A stretch of 64,000 nt of DNA from Litsea cubeba (lineage: Eukaryota; Streptophyta; Magnoliopsida; Laurales; Lauraceae): the NCBI GenBank assembly GCA_012931725.1, contig CM022946.1:47862114-47926113 (forward strand), given 5' to 3'. The number at the start of each line of letters is the position of its first letter. Within the stretch, counting starts at the first letter, position 1. Below, piece after piece: positions 1 to 10,750 of this stretch. Under the pieces are notes generated by a model. That model had not been told where the DNA came from, ran no database searches, and worked only from the letters and a program-made list of their open reading frames with translations. A program made the position numbers and the translations under genes.

Positions 1-940
1 GATGACCCAAGCAATATGAGGAAGGCAAAATGCCATAGAGGGTACAATTGTTCTGATCGCAGGTATGGTAAGCCCAGAATGAGCGTCCCAGTGACTGCTA
101 GAAGCAATTGTGAACTTAAATTCGACTTATCGAGAAGCAGAGATTGCTCGAGGTAAGAATAATATAAAGTTGGAGTTATAAATGTGCCGGTCGCAATACA
201 GTAGACCCTGAAAGGGCGTACTAGTACCGCTAGACACAAATGTTTTGAGACCGCATCCATGAGATGAGATTCTCTGTTTTGAAAGGTCAAGATTGGATTC
301 ATCAAAGAGAGCAGATGGTATCTGATCTGAACACAGGCTCAGCGATTTCCGCGAGCGCCAGTGCTCAGAAAGAAATGAACCATAATTTCTCGGATCTGAA
401 TCCAAAAATGATGAGTTTTTTTTTTTTTTTGAAAGGCCAATATCGAGTTCATCAAAAAGAGCAAAAGGCACTCCAACCTGAACACGGGCTCAGCGATTTC
501 TGCGAGCGCCAGTGCTCAGAAAGGAGAAGTCCAAGATTTCTCCAATCTAAACCCAAAATGACGAAAGTTTTTTTTATTTGAAGATTTTTTTTTAAAATCT
601 TTTTATTTTTTTTTATTTTTTTTTAAGATTTTTTTTTTGAAATTTTTTTTATTTTTTATTTTTTATTTTAAAATTTTTATTTTTTTTTTAAAAATTATTT
701 AAAAGACGAGAGAGTACACATAGGCCTCCTAACCCGGTCTTATGAAATCTCGATTGATAGAATTGCCCCAGGTAAGGGTACGATTACTTAATGAACCCAT
801 TTGGAGGACCCTTGCCTAGAACAGTCAAGCTGTCTCCACACTCTGGACAAGGCTTTTCTTGAATCAACCATGATTAAAGAACGCAGTTGGTTTAACCTTA
901 GTGGTCTATGTCTTTTTTTTGTTTTTTTTATATTTATTTA

Positions 941-1345
941 TTTTTATCTTTAATGAACTCATCGAAGAGAAACGATGGCCCAAAACCTTAGTCGAACAGG
1001 CTCAACATTTCTGCAAGCGCGATGAACGATGGAACGGATCAAGGTTTCTCAATTTTGAATCCAAAATGAGAAATCTGATTTTTTGTTTTTATTTTATTTT
1101 ATTATATATATATATATTTTAGATCTTTAATGAATTCATCGAAGAGAAACGATGGCCCAAAACCTTAGTCGAACAGGCTCAACATTTCTGCAAGCGCAAT
1201 GAACGATAGGAAAGGATCAAGGTTTCTCAATTTTGAATTCAAATTGAAAAGTCTGAATTTTTTTTAGATCTTTAATGAATTCATCGAAGAGAAACGATAG
1301 CCCAAAACCTTAGTCGAACAGGCTCAACATTTCTGCAAGCGCGAT
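941..1345 (-). repeat. Tandem leader repeat, element B, left part (3 units)
   Basis: Three units start near 941, 1122 and 1266, each with a conserved core that reads TTGCAGAAATGTTGAGCC on the minus strand. The third unit is cut by the insertion of element A after GCGAT (1341-1345). The array continues at 24925. Confidence 0.85.
1341..1345. repeat. Target site duplication of element A, left copy (GCGAT)
   Basis: GCGAT at 1341-1345 is repeated at 24920-24924. Joining the two flanks after removing element A and one GCGAT restores a normal unit of the B leader repeat, which proves the insertion site. Confidence 0.9.
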
Positions 1346-3068
1346 TGTTGTCACCAAAAATGTCACTTTGCCTCTTCAAGATCCAAAGAGCTACATGAAG
1401 TCGCAACCTGCCATAAATAGGCAATGCTACTTCCAAAAATCAAATCTTGTCAGAATCAAACAAAAACTGCAAGATCCTTCAAGACAGCCAAAAGAGGAGT
1501 ACACAAGAAGTTTCGGGCCATTTCAAAATCATTTGGCCTAACTTCGCTTCTCCGGTAGCTGAAAAGGAGCTCCCGGCGGCGAAAGCATCGGAGACATCAA
1601 ATCTTCGATCAGAGCTGATGGATGGTCTCCAAATACATCCAAAAGGCTCCACGTCAGGTTCCGAGTCAAACCGGCAACGTTTGACCATACATCAACCCTC
1701 GAACAGCTAAATCAAGCCTCTCGACGGCGAGAACCACCGAGACCATCACTCAACAGATAAAGCACATGGACGGCTTCAAAATGCTTATAAAGGGCTACAC
1801 GTCAAAATTCAGATCATTTCAACAACATTTGACCATAGTTTGACGCTCGGAAGCCAAATCAGGCCTCTCGGCGGCAAAGCTCTCCGGGACCATGGTTTCC
1901 AAGATAGAGCCTATGGATCATCTTAAAATGACTCTAATAGGTTCCCTGTCAAATTTCAAGTCAATCGGACATCGGTTGACCGTATATCAAACCGCGACAT
2001 CTTCATCGAGACAAAAGCAAGTCTACTGGTGATAGGACCCAAAACGGCTTCAAAACTCAAACAAAAGCATATGGTTGGTCTTATTTATTGCTCAGGAGGC
2101 TTCACACCAAATTTTAGGTCATTCCGACATCGTTTGACCCAGTTTCAGCTTCTAACGGAAAATCGGCAGCTCTGCGCGACAAAGTCTTCGGCTTTCACGG
2201 AAAATTGGAAACTTTGCAAAATAAAATGCAAGGATTCTCATCAGGTTTTCTATAGGGAAATCAGGCTAATAAATGGTCAAAATGTCAAGGAAAAATATAG
2301 AAGAAAAAAGAATCGAAAAACAGCAAAAACGGACACAAAACGGGACAAAAAGGGGGAAAACCCCCCCATGGTCGCGGCCCCTGCGACCCAGGAGCCCGGG
2401 ATCGCCGGGAAGGCCCCGGAAACCCCGGTTTTCGCCGTTTTTTCGCGATTCGAAGCGTCCGGCCTCTGGTATTTTCCAAAATTCATACTTTTGAGACACC
2501 AAATCCTCTGACATCCGTCAAAAGCACGGGTCAATCATCAAAAGTATCGAAAACAACATTGATCGCCACCAAGTCAACCAAAAAAAAGTGTGCTTTCTAC
2601 CCGACCGATCGAGAAATCGACAGGACAGATGGCACCGACCCGCTGTTGGCAACCAACACCTGAAGTCAAATGGTCATCCGATGTCGATCTACATGAAGAT
2701 CCATCGATGATCATTGCCAGAAGAATCCCAAAAGACGCGGCACGGCCCGCGACTCTTCAACTGCTCGGCGACCAATTAATGCGATTAATTGATTAGCTTT
2801 ATTACAGTCATTAATCCATTTCTTTGGACGGACCACTCAGAAGCAAGCATCCGGGAGTTACAAGTCAAGAGATTCATGGCATTTAACCCATGAAAGTCCT
2901 CCCATCATGGCGATTAAAGGCGATTAAATGCCCTCAATCTCCTCCGGCCAATCAGAAGCCCAGAAAAAGGAGTTACAAAATAAAGAATTTAATCTTGTAA
3001 CTCCTCCCTTTATGTAGCTTTATGACAATTAAGGCTCATAAACCCTCCTAAATGGATACCTAAAAGCC

Positions 3069-3076
3069 TATAAATA
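3069..3076 (+). promoter_or_regulatory. LTR promoter TATA box (TATAAATA), element A 5' LTR
   Basis: TATAAATA lies in a CCTATAAATAGGAG context conserved in all four LTRs of the window. Transcription of the element would start about 30 bases downstream, placing the U3/R boundary near 3100. Confidence 0.75.
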
Positions 3077-3225
3077 GGAGAGCTCTCCAAGAATAAAGGG
3101 ACGGAGACACAACAAAAAACACACAGACAACAGACTGCAGAAAATCCGGAAACTCGGACAGAAAAAGGCATCAAAGAGAGAAAACTCTGCGAAAGTTCTA
3201 CACCGACCGCCGCTACAAGGTGACA

Positions 3226-3257
3226 AAAGTCCCTTGGGGGGTACCCCCCCCAAGGTC
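3226..3257 (+). repeat. GC-rich perfect palindrome in R/U5 of the LTR
   Basis: CCTTGGGGGG and its complement CCCCCCAAGG meet at a GGTACC centre, about 150 bases after the TATA box and hence in the transcribed part. The same hairpin occurs at about 24208-24236, 26197-26226 and 48993-49022 with different G/C tract lengths. Confidence 0.7.
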
Positions 3258-3903
3258 CTTGCCTTCTCCTTCTGCCGCCAATAGCTTAGACATGGCTTTT
3301 CAGCCCGTCCACTCGGCTTTTTATTGGACATAGAACCATCTTTTGGTCTTCGTTCTCTAAAAACCTGAGGTTATAGCCAAGCCAAGTGAATCAATAGCAT
3401 CCTCTGTTCTCATCTGCATGGATGATGGCGAAGTCCACATATGGCTTGCGACCGTCAATCTGAACGGGTCCCCCACAATCTCCTGAAAAGTTAGATCTCC
3501 TTTTCTTGCTTTTCATTGTAGTTTGTATTTTTTCAAAAGAGACAAAAAAATCACAACTCTTGTCTTTCATTATTGATGAGGATTGTAAATCGGCTATAAA
3601 CGCCAAAATCGGCTATAAATGCCAAAAAATCGCCTTTTACGGCAAATCAAGAAAATGTCTCTTTTCTTAAATATATGTGCAATGGAAAACTTGAAAGAAG
3701 TTGATTTCTTTTTTACTTGCGAAGGTTGATCTCCGGATCACCACTTGCAATTCCAAGTAAAACAGAAAATCTGGCACACCCACAAAAAAAGAAATGTTGA
3801 TGCACGCCCCTTGCCCCCTAGGTTACGAAAGGGTCGGACCCAACGGACTCCCACGTCCGCCGACCTCGGTAGGACCAGGCGCCAGGAGCGCGGCCCATCA
3901 AGC

Positions 3904-3923
3904 TGGCACACCCGGTGGGACCC
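3904..3923 (+). promoter_or_regulatory. Candidate primer binding site of element A
   Basis: TGGCACACCCGGTGGGACCC begins three bases after the LTR ends. Its position and TGG start suit annealing of a tRNA 3' end (CCA). The same site lies next to the LTR of element B. I cannot assign the tRNA from memory. Confidence 0.7.
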
Positions 3924-4057
3924 GTTCATTTGAGAACACGATGCTAGAAATGAAATATTTGCATATCATATATTTTGATCTATGCTTATATTTCTTTTCT
4001 CGATTCCTTGGCTACTTTCTAATTGGTGGCCTATGTTGGATTCCGCATCTAAAAAAA

Positions 4058-4890
4058 ATGAGATGAGATTTTTTGGAAATTTCTAATTCTTTGAATTTAT
4101 TTCCACTCTTTCTCTTTTAAAAAAAAATAAAAAATTTTAGATTTCTCGTTTAGGATTCAAAATTGAGAAACTTTGATCCGTTCTTATCGTTCATCGCACT
4201 TGCAGAAATGTTGAGCCTGTTCGACTAAGGTTTTGGGCCATCGTTTCTCTTCGATGAGTTCATTAAAGATCTAAAAAAAATGAGATGAGTTTTTTTTTGG
4301 GAATTTCTAATTCTTTGAATTTATTTCCACTCTTTCTCTTTTCAAAAAAAAAACAAAAAATTTTAGATTTCTCGTTTTGGATTCAAAATTGAGAAACCTT
4401 GATCCGTTCCTATCGTTCATCGCGCTTGCAGAAATGTTGAGCCTGTTCGACTAAGGTTTTGGGCCATCGTTTCTCTTCGATGAGTTCATTAAAAATCTAA
4501 AAAAAAAAAATGAGATGAGATTTTTCGAAAATTTCTAATTCTTTGAATTTATTTCCAGTCTTTCTCTTTTCAAAAATAAAAAAAAAAATTAGATTTTTCA
4601 TTTTGGATTCAAAATTGAGAAACCTTGATCCGTTCCTATCGTTCATCGCGCTTGCAGAAATGTTGAGCCTGTTCGACTAAGGTTTTGGGCCATCGTTTCT
4701 CTTTGATGAGTTCATTAATAATCAATATATATATATATATAAATAAAAAAATTAGATTTTTCATTTTGGATTCAAAATTGAAAAACCTTGATCCGTTCCT
4801 ATCGTTCATCGCGCTTGCAGAAATGTTGAGCCTGTTCGACTAAGGTTTTGGGCCATCGTTTCTCTTCGATGAGTTCATTAAAAATAAAAA
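4058..4890 (+). repeat. Leader tandem repeat, family 1 (about 225-bp units)
   Basis: Three units start near 4058, 4279 and 4508, followed by a shortened unit at about 4720-4890. Each has an A/T-rich half (ATGAGATGAG then T/A tracts) and a conserved half with ATTCAAAATTGAGAAACCTT, CTTGCAGAAATGTTGAGCC and GGTTTTGGGCCATCG. The same units occur in element B in reverse (941-1345, 24925-25330). No open frame of note, so this is non-coding leader. Confidence 0.85.
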
Positions 4891-5284
4891 ATATATATAT
4901 ATATAAAAAAAACAAAAAAAGACATAGACCACTAAGGTTAAACCAACTGCATTCTTTGATCATGGTTGATTCAAGAAAAGCCTTGTCCAGAGTGTGGAGA
5001 CAGCTTGACTATTCTAGGCAAGGGTCCTCCAAACGGGTTCATTAAGTAATCCTACCCTTACCTGGGGCAATTCTATCAATCAAGATTTCATAAGACTGGG
5101 TTAGGAGGCCTATGTGTACTCTCTCGTCTTTTAAATAAATTTTTTTCAAAAACAAAATTTTTAAAAAAAAAAAAAAAAAAATTTCAAAAAAAAATCTTAA
5201 AAAAAATAAAAAATGAAAAAAAATAAAAAAAAGAGATTTTTTTTTAAAAAAAATCTTCAAAAAAAAATCTTCAAAAAAAAAAAA

Positions 5285-5577
5285 ACTTCCGTCATTTTGG
5301 GTTTAGATTTGAGAAATCTTGGTCTTCTCCTTTCTGAGCACTGGCGCTCGCGGAAATCGCTGAGCCCGTGTTCAGATTGGAGTAGCTTTTGCTCTTTTTG
5401 ATGAACCCGATATTGGCCTTTCAAAAAAAATCTCGTCATTTTTAGATTCAGATCCGAGAAATTATGGTTCATTTCTTTCTGAGCACTGGCGCTCGCGGAA
5501 ATCGCTGAGCCCGTGTTCAGATTGGAATACCATCAGCTCTCTTTGATGAATCCAATCTTGACCTTTCAAAACAGAGA
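5285..5577 (+). repeat. Leader tandem repeat, family 2 (two units of about 150 bp)
   Basis: Two units start near 5290 and 5436. Each carries TTTCTGAGCACTGGCGCTCG and GCTGAGCCCGTGTTCAGATT. The core resembles family 1 (GCGCTYGCRGAAAT...TGAGCC), so both arrays probably derive from one ancestral unit. The stretch between them (4890-5285) holds long A/T homopolymers and no gene. Element B has the same pair in reverse at 264-560. Confidence 0.8.
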
Positions 5578-5960
5578 ATCTCATCTCATGGATGCGGTCT
5601 CAAAACATTTGTGTCTAGCGGTACTAGTACGCCCTTTCAGGGTCTACTGTATTCCGACCGGCACATCTGTAACTCCAACTTATATTCTTCTTACCTCGAG
5701 CAAGCTCTGCTTCTCGATAAGTCGAATTTAAGTTCACAATTGCTTCTAGCAGTCACTGGGACGCTCATTCTGGGCTTACCATACCTACGATCAGAACAAT
5801 TGTACCCTCTATGGCATTTTGCCTTCTTCGTATTGCTTGGGTCATCTCCCTCGAGCAATTTGAAAAGACGAAACCATAGAACTTCCCATTTATGATCATT
5901 GTTCTTGTGATTACTAATGGATGTGGTATTGTTTCAGAAATTTTTTCGAAAAAACTAACA

Positions 5961-8745
5961 ATGGCAGCATCGCTTACCATTATTTTCGATGAGAGCAAGC
6001 ACCAAGTCATGCTTCAACAGAAGCAAACTACGCGCACCTACAAGCGCCCCATTAGCTGCCGAAGCATCAACTCCCTCGGCAACTCTCTGAACTCCGGGTC
6101 GACCTCGACTCCCCGGACTATCGTCTTTGGGACGCTGGGACCATTCCCACTTCCCGAGGAACAAACTGCTCCTTCCAAGAAGCAGAAACTCGCCTCTCAA
6201 CGTGTCACTACCGTGACACCAAAGGCGAGCACCAGAAGGCCTGAGCCCGTGGCACCCCCACGAAGCCTCGACCTGCAAACAACCAAGTCTATCCCAAGAC
6301 TTGGTCCCCAAGACCTTCACCAAAACAAAGAAGGTCCCAAACATCTACTAAGCCAGCATTCCTGGACCCACTTAAGGAGAACCAGTTCTACCCTCTTGCT
6401 TACATGAAAGAGGAGAGACCCATCTCCAACCTGACTCCCAAGTCAAACCAGTATGAGCCGGCTTGTTTCTACTAGCCCAAAATCAAGTCATGCATCACAA
6501 GGCCTCTACAAGCTCCTGCTAAGGCTTACCAACCTGCAGTTCGACCCTTCTTCTCTACAGGGGCCGAACTCCAAAAACTCAAAGCTTTGCTGCAACAGGC
6601 GAAGGACAGGGTTCGCATCCTGTCCTTGCCCAGCTACAAAGAAGACAGGCTCGGCTGCTGCGCCTGAGGGAGCACATCCTTCATCGTCAAAGCCCGGCCA
6701 GAGCTGACCGAAGCTCAAATTGCCCGTCACATACGCCGCCGCGCGTCGTATAGACAAAAGAGACTAGAGAAGCAAAGGACCCAGCCTCCTGCAATTCAAG
6801 TCTCTCCCAAATGGGTCGAAAAAGAAAGACCCAACCAAGTTGCTATCGTCCATATGGTAGGAAAAACCAGAAGACGCCAAAAGTCAGCAATAAAGATCCA
6901 TGTCCGATGTCCGATGACCCGCAGCGTCTCCAGGACAAGAAGACATTCAGAAGAATCCCCTGCTCCTTCAAGCAAAGGACGGCATAGTGATCCTTCCTCA
7001 AGCTTTTCTTTAAAAAGAATGAGCCCCAGCTCAGTAACCAGGACAGTTTCTTCGTTCGAATCACGAAGGATGAACATCTTGGCTACAAATTCTAAGCCAC
7101 CACCCCGCAATCCACCTCAAGATGATGCGATCACCCGTATCCAGCAGTTGGAACAAGGCCAGCAGAGGATTGAAACTCTGATGGAAGACCTTCTCCTCGC
7201 CTTCCAAAATCAGGCGAACAATGAACCTCCTCCGAATCATCAAGACGATGAGGTAAATGGAGAAGAAAATGAGTCACGCGCCCTTACCAAAAAGGACGTA
7301 GACAGTATCCTCGCCAAGCAAAAGAAGAGGATATACTCAAGGAGCATGGGATCAAGCCACCATATCCCTTATGGATGTACTCGGTCCCGTTCCCCACAAA
7401 ATTCAAGCATCCTACTCTCCAAACATATACGGGGAAAGGATCAGCCAGACAACATGTCATCCACTTCAAGATCCTGACGGGAGCTATCGCAGATCAAGAT
7501 GCACTCAAGATCCGCCTCTTTACAAGTACGCTAAAAGGTACGGCCTTTGATTGGTACTCCACTCTGCCGGAGGACTCGATCCAAAACTGGGCCATGCTAG
7601 AGACACGCTTCCTGACTCACTTCAAAGGTGAGGATCATCCCGCTACTATGGCTCAGCTGTGCAGCCTAAAACAGGGGGAAAATGAGTCAACATATGACTT
7701 CATTCATAAGTGGAAAGCAATGGCGTACAAATGCTCTGATGTACTGCCATAAGCGTCGCTAGTCGACATTTGCCGAAACAACATGAGAGCCAGAATCCGC
7801 TCCATGATCATCGGCAATAAATCAAAAAACCTGGGAGAACTCCTAGAAGCTTCCATGGAAGCTGAAATGGTGATTAAAGACCTCAACAGTCAGAAATCAT
7901 CAAGAAAAGAGCCAACCGCCATTGCAACCTCTAAACCAAAGAAGAAAGAGGTCCTCAATGTGCAGACCAAGTCAGCTCCTCAGCCACCAAAGAAAGCTGA
8001 AAACAAAGCTGCTGGTAAGAGACCTGAACTCTCAAATGCCTTCAAAGAATGAGTAGAGAAGAAATACCCGTTTGATGAAGATGTTGATGAAATCTTTGGG
8101 GCTCTTGTGGCAAACGGCAAGCTCACCTTGCCTGAACCAAAAAGACCGGGTGATGTTAGCAAAACCAACGATCCTCGGTACTGTCCATACCACCAGATGA
8201 TCTTGCATCCTCTCAATCAATGCTTTGTTGTGAGGGAGAAAATAAACGAGATGTGGAAAAACGGAGTCATCACCTTTGACAAAAAATATGGGTCTTCCTC
8301 CGTCAACATGGTGACATGTGGACAAACATCAAAATCACCGAAAAAGAAGATCACTACTTCCTTCAAGGTGATAAACTCAATCCAAGCGTCCGAGGAACTA
8401 GTTCCATACCCGACACCAGACGGACAACCCATATGGGTACATCCCGATCTCCTGGAAGATGAAAATTGGGAGGTCGTGAAAACAAAGCCTACAGCTCAAC
8501 AGCGAAGGCAGGCTAGGAAGCATCTCCTCAAGCTCAAACAGCAAGAGAAGACCCAGCCAAAGCAAGAAGTCAAAGAAAAGGTAGAGGCTTCCTCTACCGC
8601 TTCACTAGAGGCAACAAAAACATCCCTTCCAGAGACTTCAAAGGGGGTAAGAAAATTCACTCTCAGTGATTTCATGCCACCTCAATTCAAAAGCCACGCA
8701 GGAGGCATCATACTCTTGCAATTCGGTAGTTGGATTCTCCATTGA
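5961..8745 (+). pseudogene. gag: gag of element A (broken)
   Basis: Gag forms the particle that packages element RNA. The chosen start is ATG at 5961 (AACAATGGCAGC), the first after the leader in a good plant context. The frame breaks near 6400 and resumes in another frame from about 6550. It shifts again near 7340, then stays open except for in-frame TAA at 7750-7752 and TGA at 8050-8052. The capsid-like domain at about 7400-7640 has GTAFDWYSTLP and the hydrophobic pattern of Retrotrans_gag. Near 8180-8230, CPYHQ..HPLNQCF resembles the C/H knuckle of Tat gags. A coiled stretch (ITRIQQLEQGQQRIETLMED) lies near 7130. Confidence 0.8.
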
Positions 8746-10040
8746 TGGATATGAGTCCAGCGACACCGATGATGGATTCGAATCCAACTACACAGACGAG
8801 TGGGAGGAGTCCCTTGAAACAGGAGAATATCTCTCCGATGAAAAATGGGTTCCTGAGACTCATCTTATGCCAGTAATCTGGTATAACCCTCTACAGCCAC
8901 AAGGATCCTGGTCTGATGATGAAGAGGACCAAGAGGCTGTACAAGAAGATGCTGTTGACCCAGCACCTCTCATTACTCCAGTGGAAATCAACCATGTTGA
9001 GCCACAAAGAGTTGATGAAGAAGAAGATCCGGCTCCCATGCCTGATCTTGAAGAATATGCAAGGATCTTGCAGCGTCTCGCTCTAGAACAAGAGCAAGAC
9101 CGCGTCAACGAGCCTCCTCGCAATTCAGAGCCTGAAGTCCCTAAAGACCATTAGGTACATCCTCCCTTAACTCCTGAAAATGGAGAAAATTGCTGGATAG
9201 ACGATACTCTTATATCTGAGGAAGAGTCTGACTCCGATCAGGCGACGTCTCCCGTCAAAGCTTCCTGCAATGTGATAATTCGGGATTATAGCTCTTCCGA
9301 AGCATCGTCTGATGAGAGCACTTACACTCCGGCGATGCCTAGCAATGTATCTTCTGGAGCCACCTCGTCTCACGTGACTTTCACTGAGATGACACCCTCT
9401 CAGGTTTCTTCTCCTGAGACTGTGACTTCAAAGTTCACACCCTTCCTGACTGAAGAATTCCCAGCTATTAATGCTCGGGACGATGAATTAGTCAACGAAG
9501 AAGAAAGGTTGCTGGATGCTGTTCAGGACTTGTTCCCGGAAAATGCTCCGTGCAACACAATCACTGAGGATGGCAACTCTACTGCTGATACATCCTCAGC
9601 AAATGAAAAATGACAGCCTCTTGATCTTGAAGACAATCTTCCAAATGAAGACCCTTCTCAAGAAGCTCTCGAAGTTGGTAGAGGCACCCGCTCTGGCCGG
9701 GACTACCATAAAAATTACAACCAATCTTCCTTTACATATGTAAATCCTTCGGGAAAAGATGTTGTAAGCGCCCCTAGTGGCAACAATGACGAACATGCAG
9801 GCCCTAAGGAGGCTTTCAAGTATGACTTGATTGAACACTTCAGGCACATACCTGCACGTCTGCACATCCTAGATTTGTTGCAAATGTCTCCGCACACTCG
9901 TGATAATCTCATCTTAGAATGACAAAAGCTGAATGAGGATGTCGACAAACATGCCCCGCAAGTCCTCCAAATTGAAATGGATTACCGGGTCAAAAATTCA
10001 GAAGCCTCCTCAAAGGGAGAAAAGAAGAAAACTGAGGGAT
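8746..10040 (+). pseudogene. Acidic Ser/Asp/Glu-rich linker between gag and protease, element A
   Basis: After a frameshift at about 8695-8715 the polyprotein continues as a long acidic, serine-rich, probably disordered segment (for example DYSSSEASSDEST near 9285). I know no enzymatic motif in it. In-frame stops lie at 9152-9154, at 9611-9613 (element C has CGA, an arginine codon, here) and near 9920. The second change is C to T at a CpG, the usual mark of methylation-driven decay. The region is clearly collinear with 63000-64000 of element C. Confidence 0.7.
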
Positions 10041-10750
10041 CATGCATTGAATGCCTTTCGGTTAAAAAAGCAGCCGGTGTAACCATCGCCTTCACAAAGG
10101 ACGACCTCGTACTTGGCAAAACCAGGCATAACCGACCCCTGTACTTCACAGGGTACATCAAGGAAATGCCTATGCACAGAGTTCAGATCGACCCAGGTTC
10201 TGCACTCAACCTCATCTCCACATCGGCTCTCGAAGAGTTGGGCATCCCACCCAGCAAGCTGAGCCACACATCTGTATCTATCTTTGGATATGATGGGAGT
10301 ACTCAAAGGCCTATCGGCAAAATCAGGTTCAAGTTGTAGATCGGTGATCTTATCTCTGAGGTCACTGTGTATGCAATAAAAACCCCTTCATGCTACAACA
10401 TCCTTCTCGGACGCCCTTGGATCCACGAGAATGGTGTTGTCCCTTCAACTCTACATCAATGCATCAAGTTTGTTGGCGATGACGGCATGATACATCGAGT
10501 CTTTGCGGACAGAAAACCCTTCAAAGGTAAAGAAGTCCACTTCGCAGACTCACAGATGTTGAAGGTGAAAAAGAAGAAGAGGATAAGCACACAGCATCCT
10601 TTGCCGAAAATCTTCAGAAAGATAAAGGCAAGGCTCCTCAACAATCGCCGGAAGAAAACAAATCATCCGGTAAATCCAAAGAGAGCATTCAAACTCCCTT
10701 CATCGTCTCCCTCAAATCTCCAAAGCCTTTGGTCATCACAACTAAAGTGA
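10041..10750 (+). pseudogene. Retropepsin-type aspartic protease region, element A
   Basis: The protease that cuts the polyprotein is marked by IDPGSALNLIS (active-site aspartate codon at 10190-10192) and, later, by ILLGRPWIHENGVVPSTLHQ, the conserved C-terminal part of plant gypsy proteases. Canonical enzymes have D-T/S-G; here the triad reads D-P-G in both A and C, a family variant rather than a random mutation. TAG at 10337-10339 interrupts it where element C has CAG. A lysine-codon A-tract near 10570-10580 is one base shorter than in C and shifts the frame into 10729-13110. Confidence 0.8.

Larger units (their letters stand above)
1..1345 (-). mobile_element. Element B leader, distal part (Tat-type Ty3/gypsy, minus strand)
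   Basis: This is the untranslated leader of a Ty3/gypsy element on the minus strand. Read in reverse complement it matches the leader of element A at roughly 4500-5850. By that alignment the gag start codon would lie about 110 bases beyond the left edge. It holds two units of a 150-base repeat (about 264-560), long T/A homopolymer tracts (about 560-705) and three units of the repeat ending in ATGTTGAGCC (about 941-1345). It stops exactly at 1345, where element A begins, and resumes at 24925. No gene is present. Confidence 0.85.
1346..3900 (+). repeat. 5' LTR of element A (2,555 bp)
   Basis: The LTR begins TGTTGTCACC and ends CATCA. It aligns throughout with 22319-24919 and with the minus-strand LTRs at 25536-28110 and 48310-50616. 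It carries a TATA box at 3069-3076, a very GC-rich stretch (about 2340-2450), a G6/C8 palindrome just after the TATA box (about 3228-3255) and two copies of a CGGCTATAAAYGCC motif near 3590-3630. It differs from the 3' LTR by scattered substitutions and by repeat copy number, so the insertion is not recent. Confidence 0.93.

Noticed and set aside
2266..2534. Overlapping frames on both strands in the GC-rich part of the LTR
   Set aside because: They occur in all LTR copies with changing frames and have no ATG context or motif.
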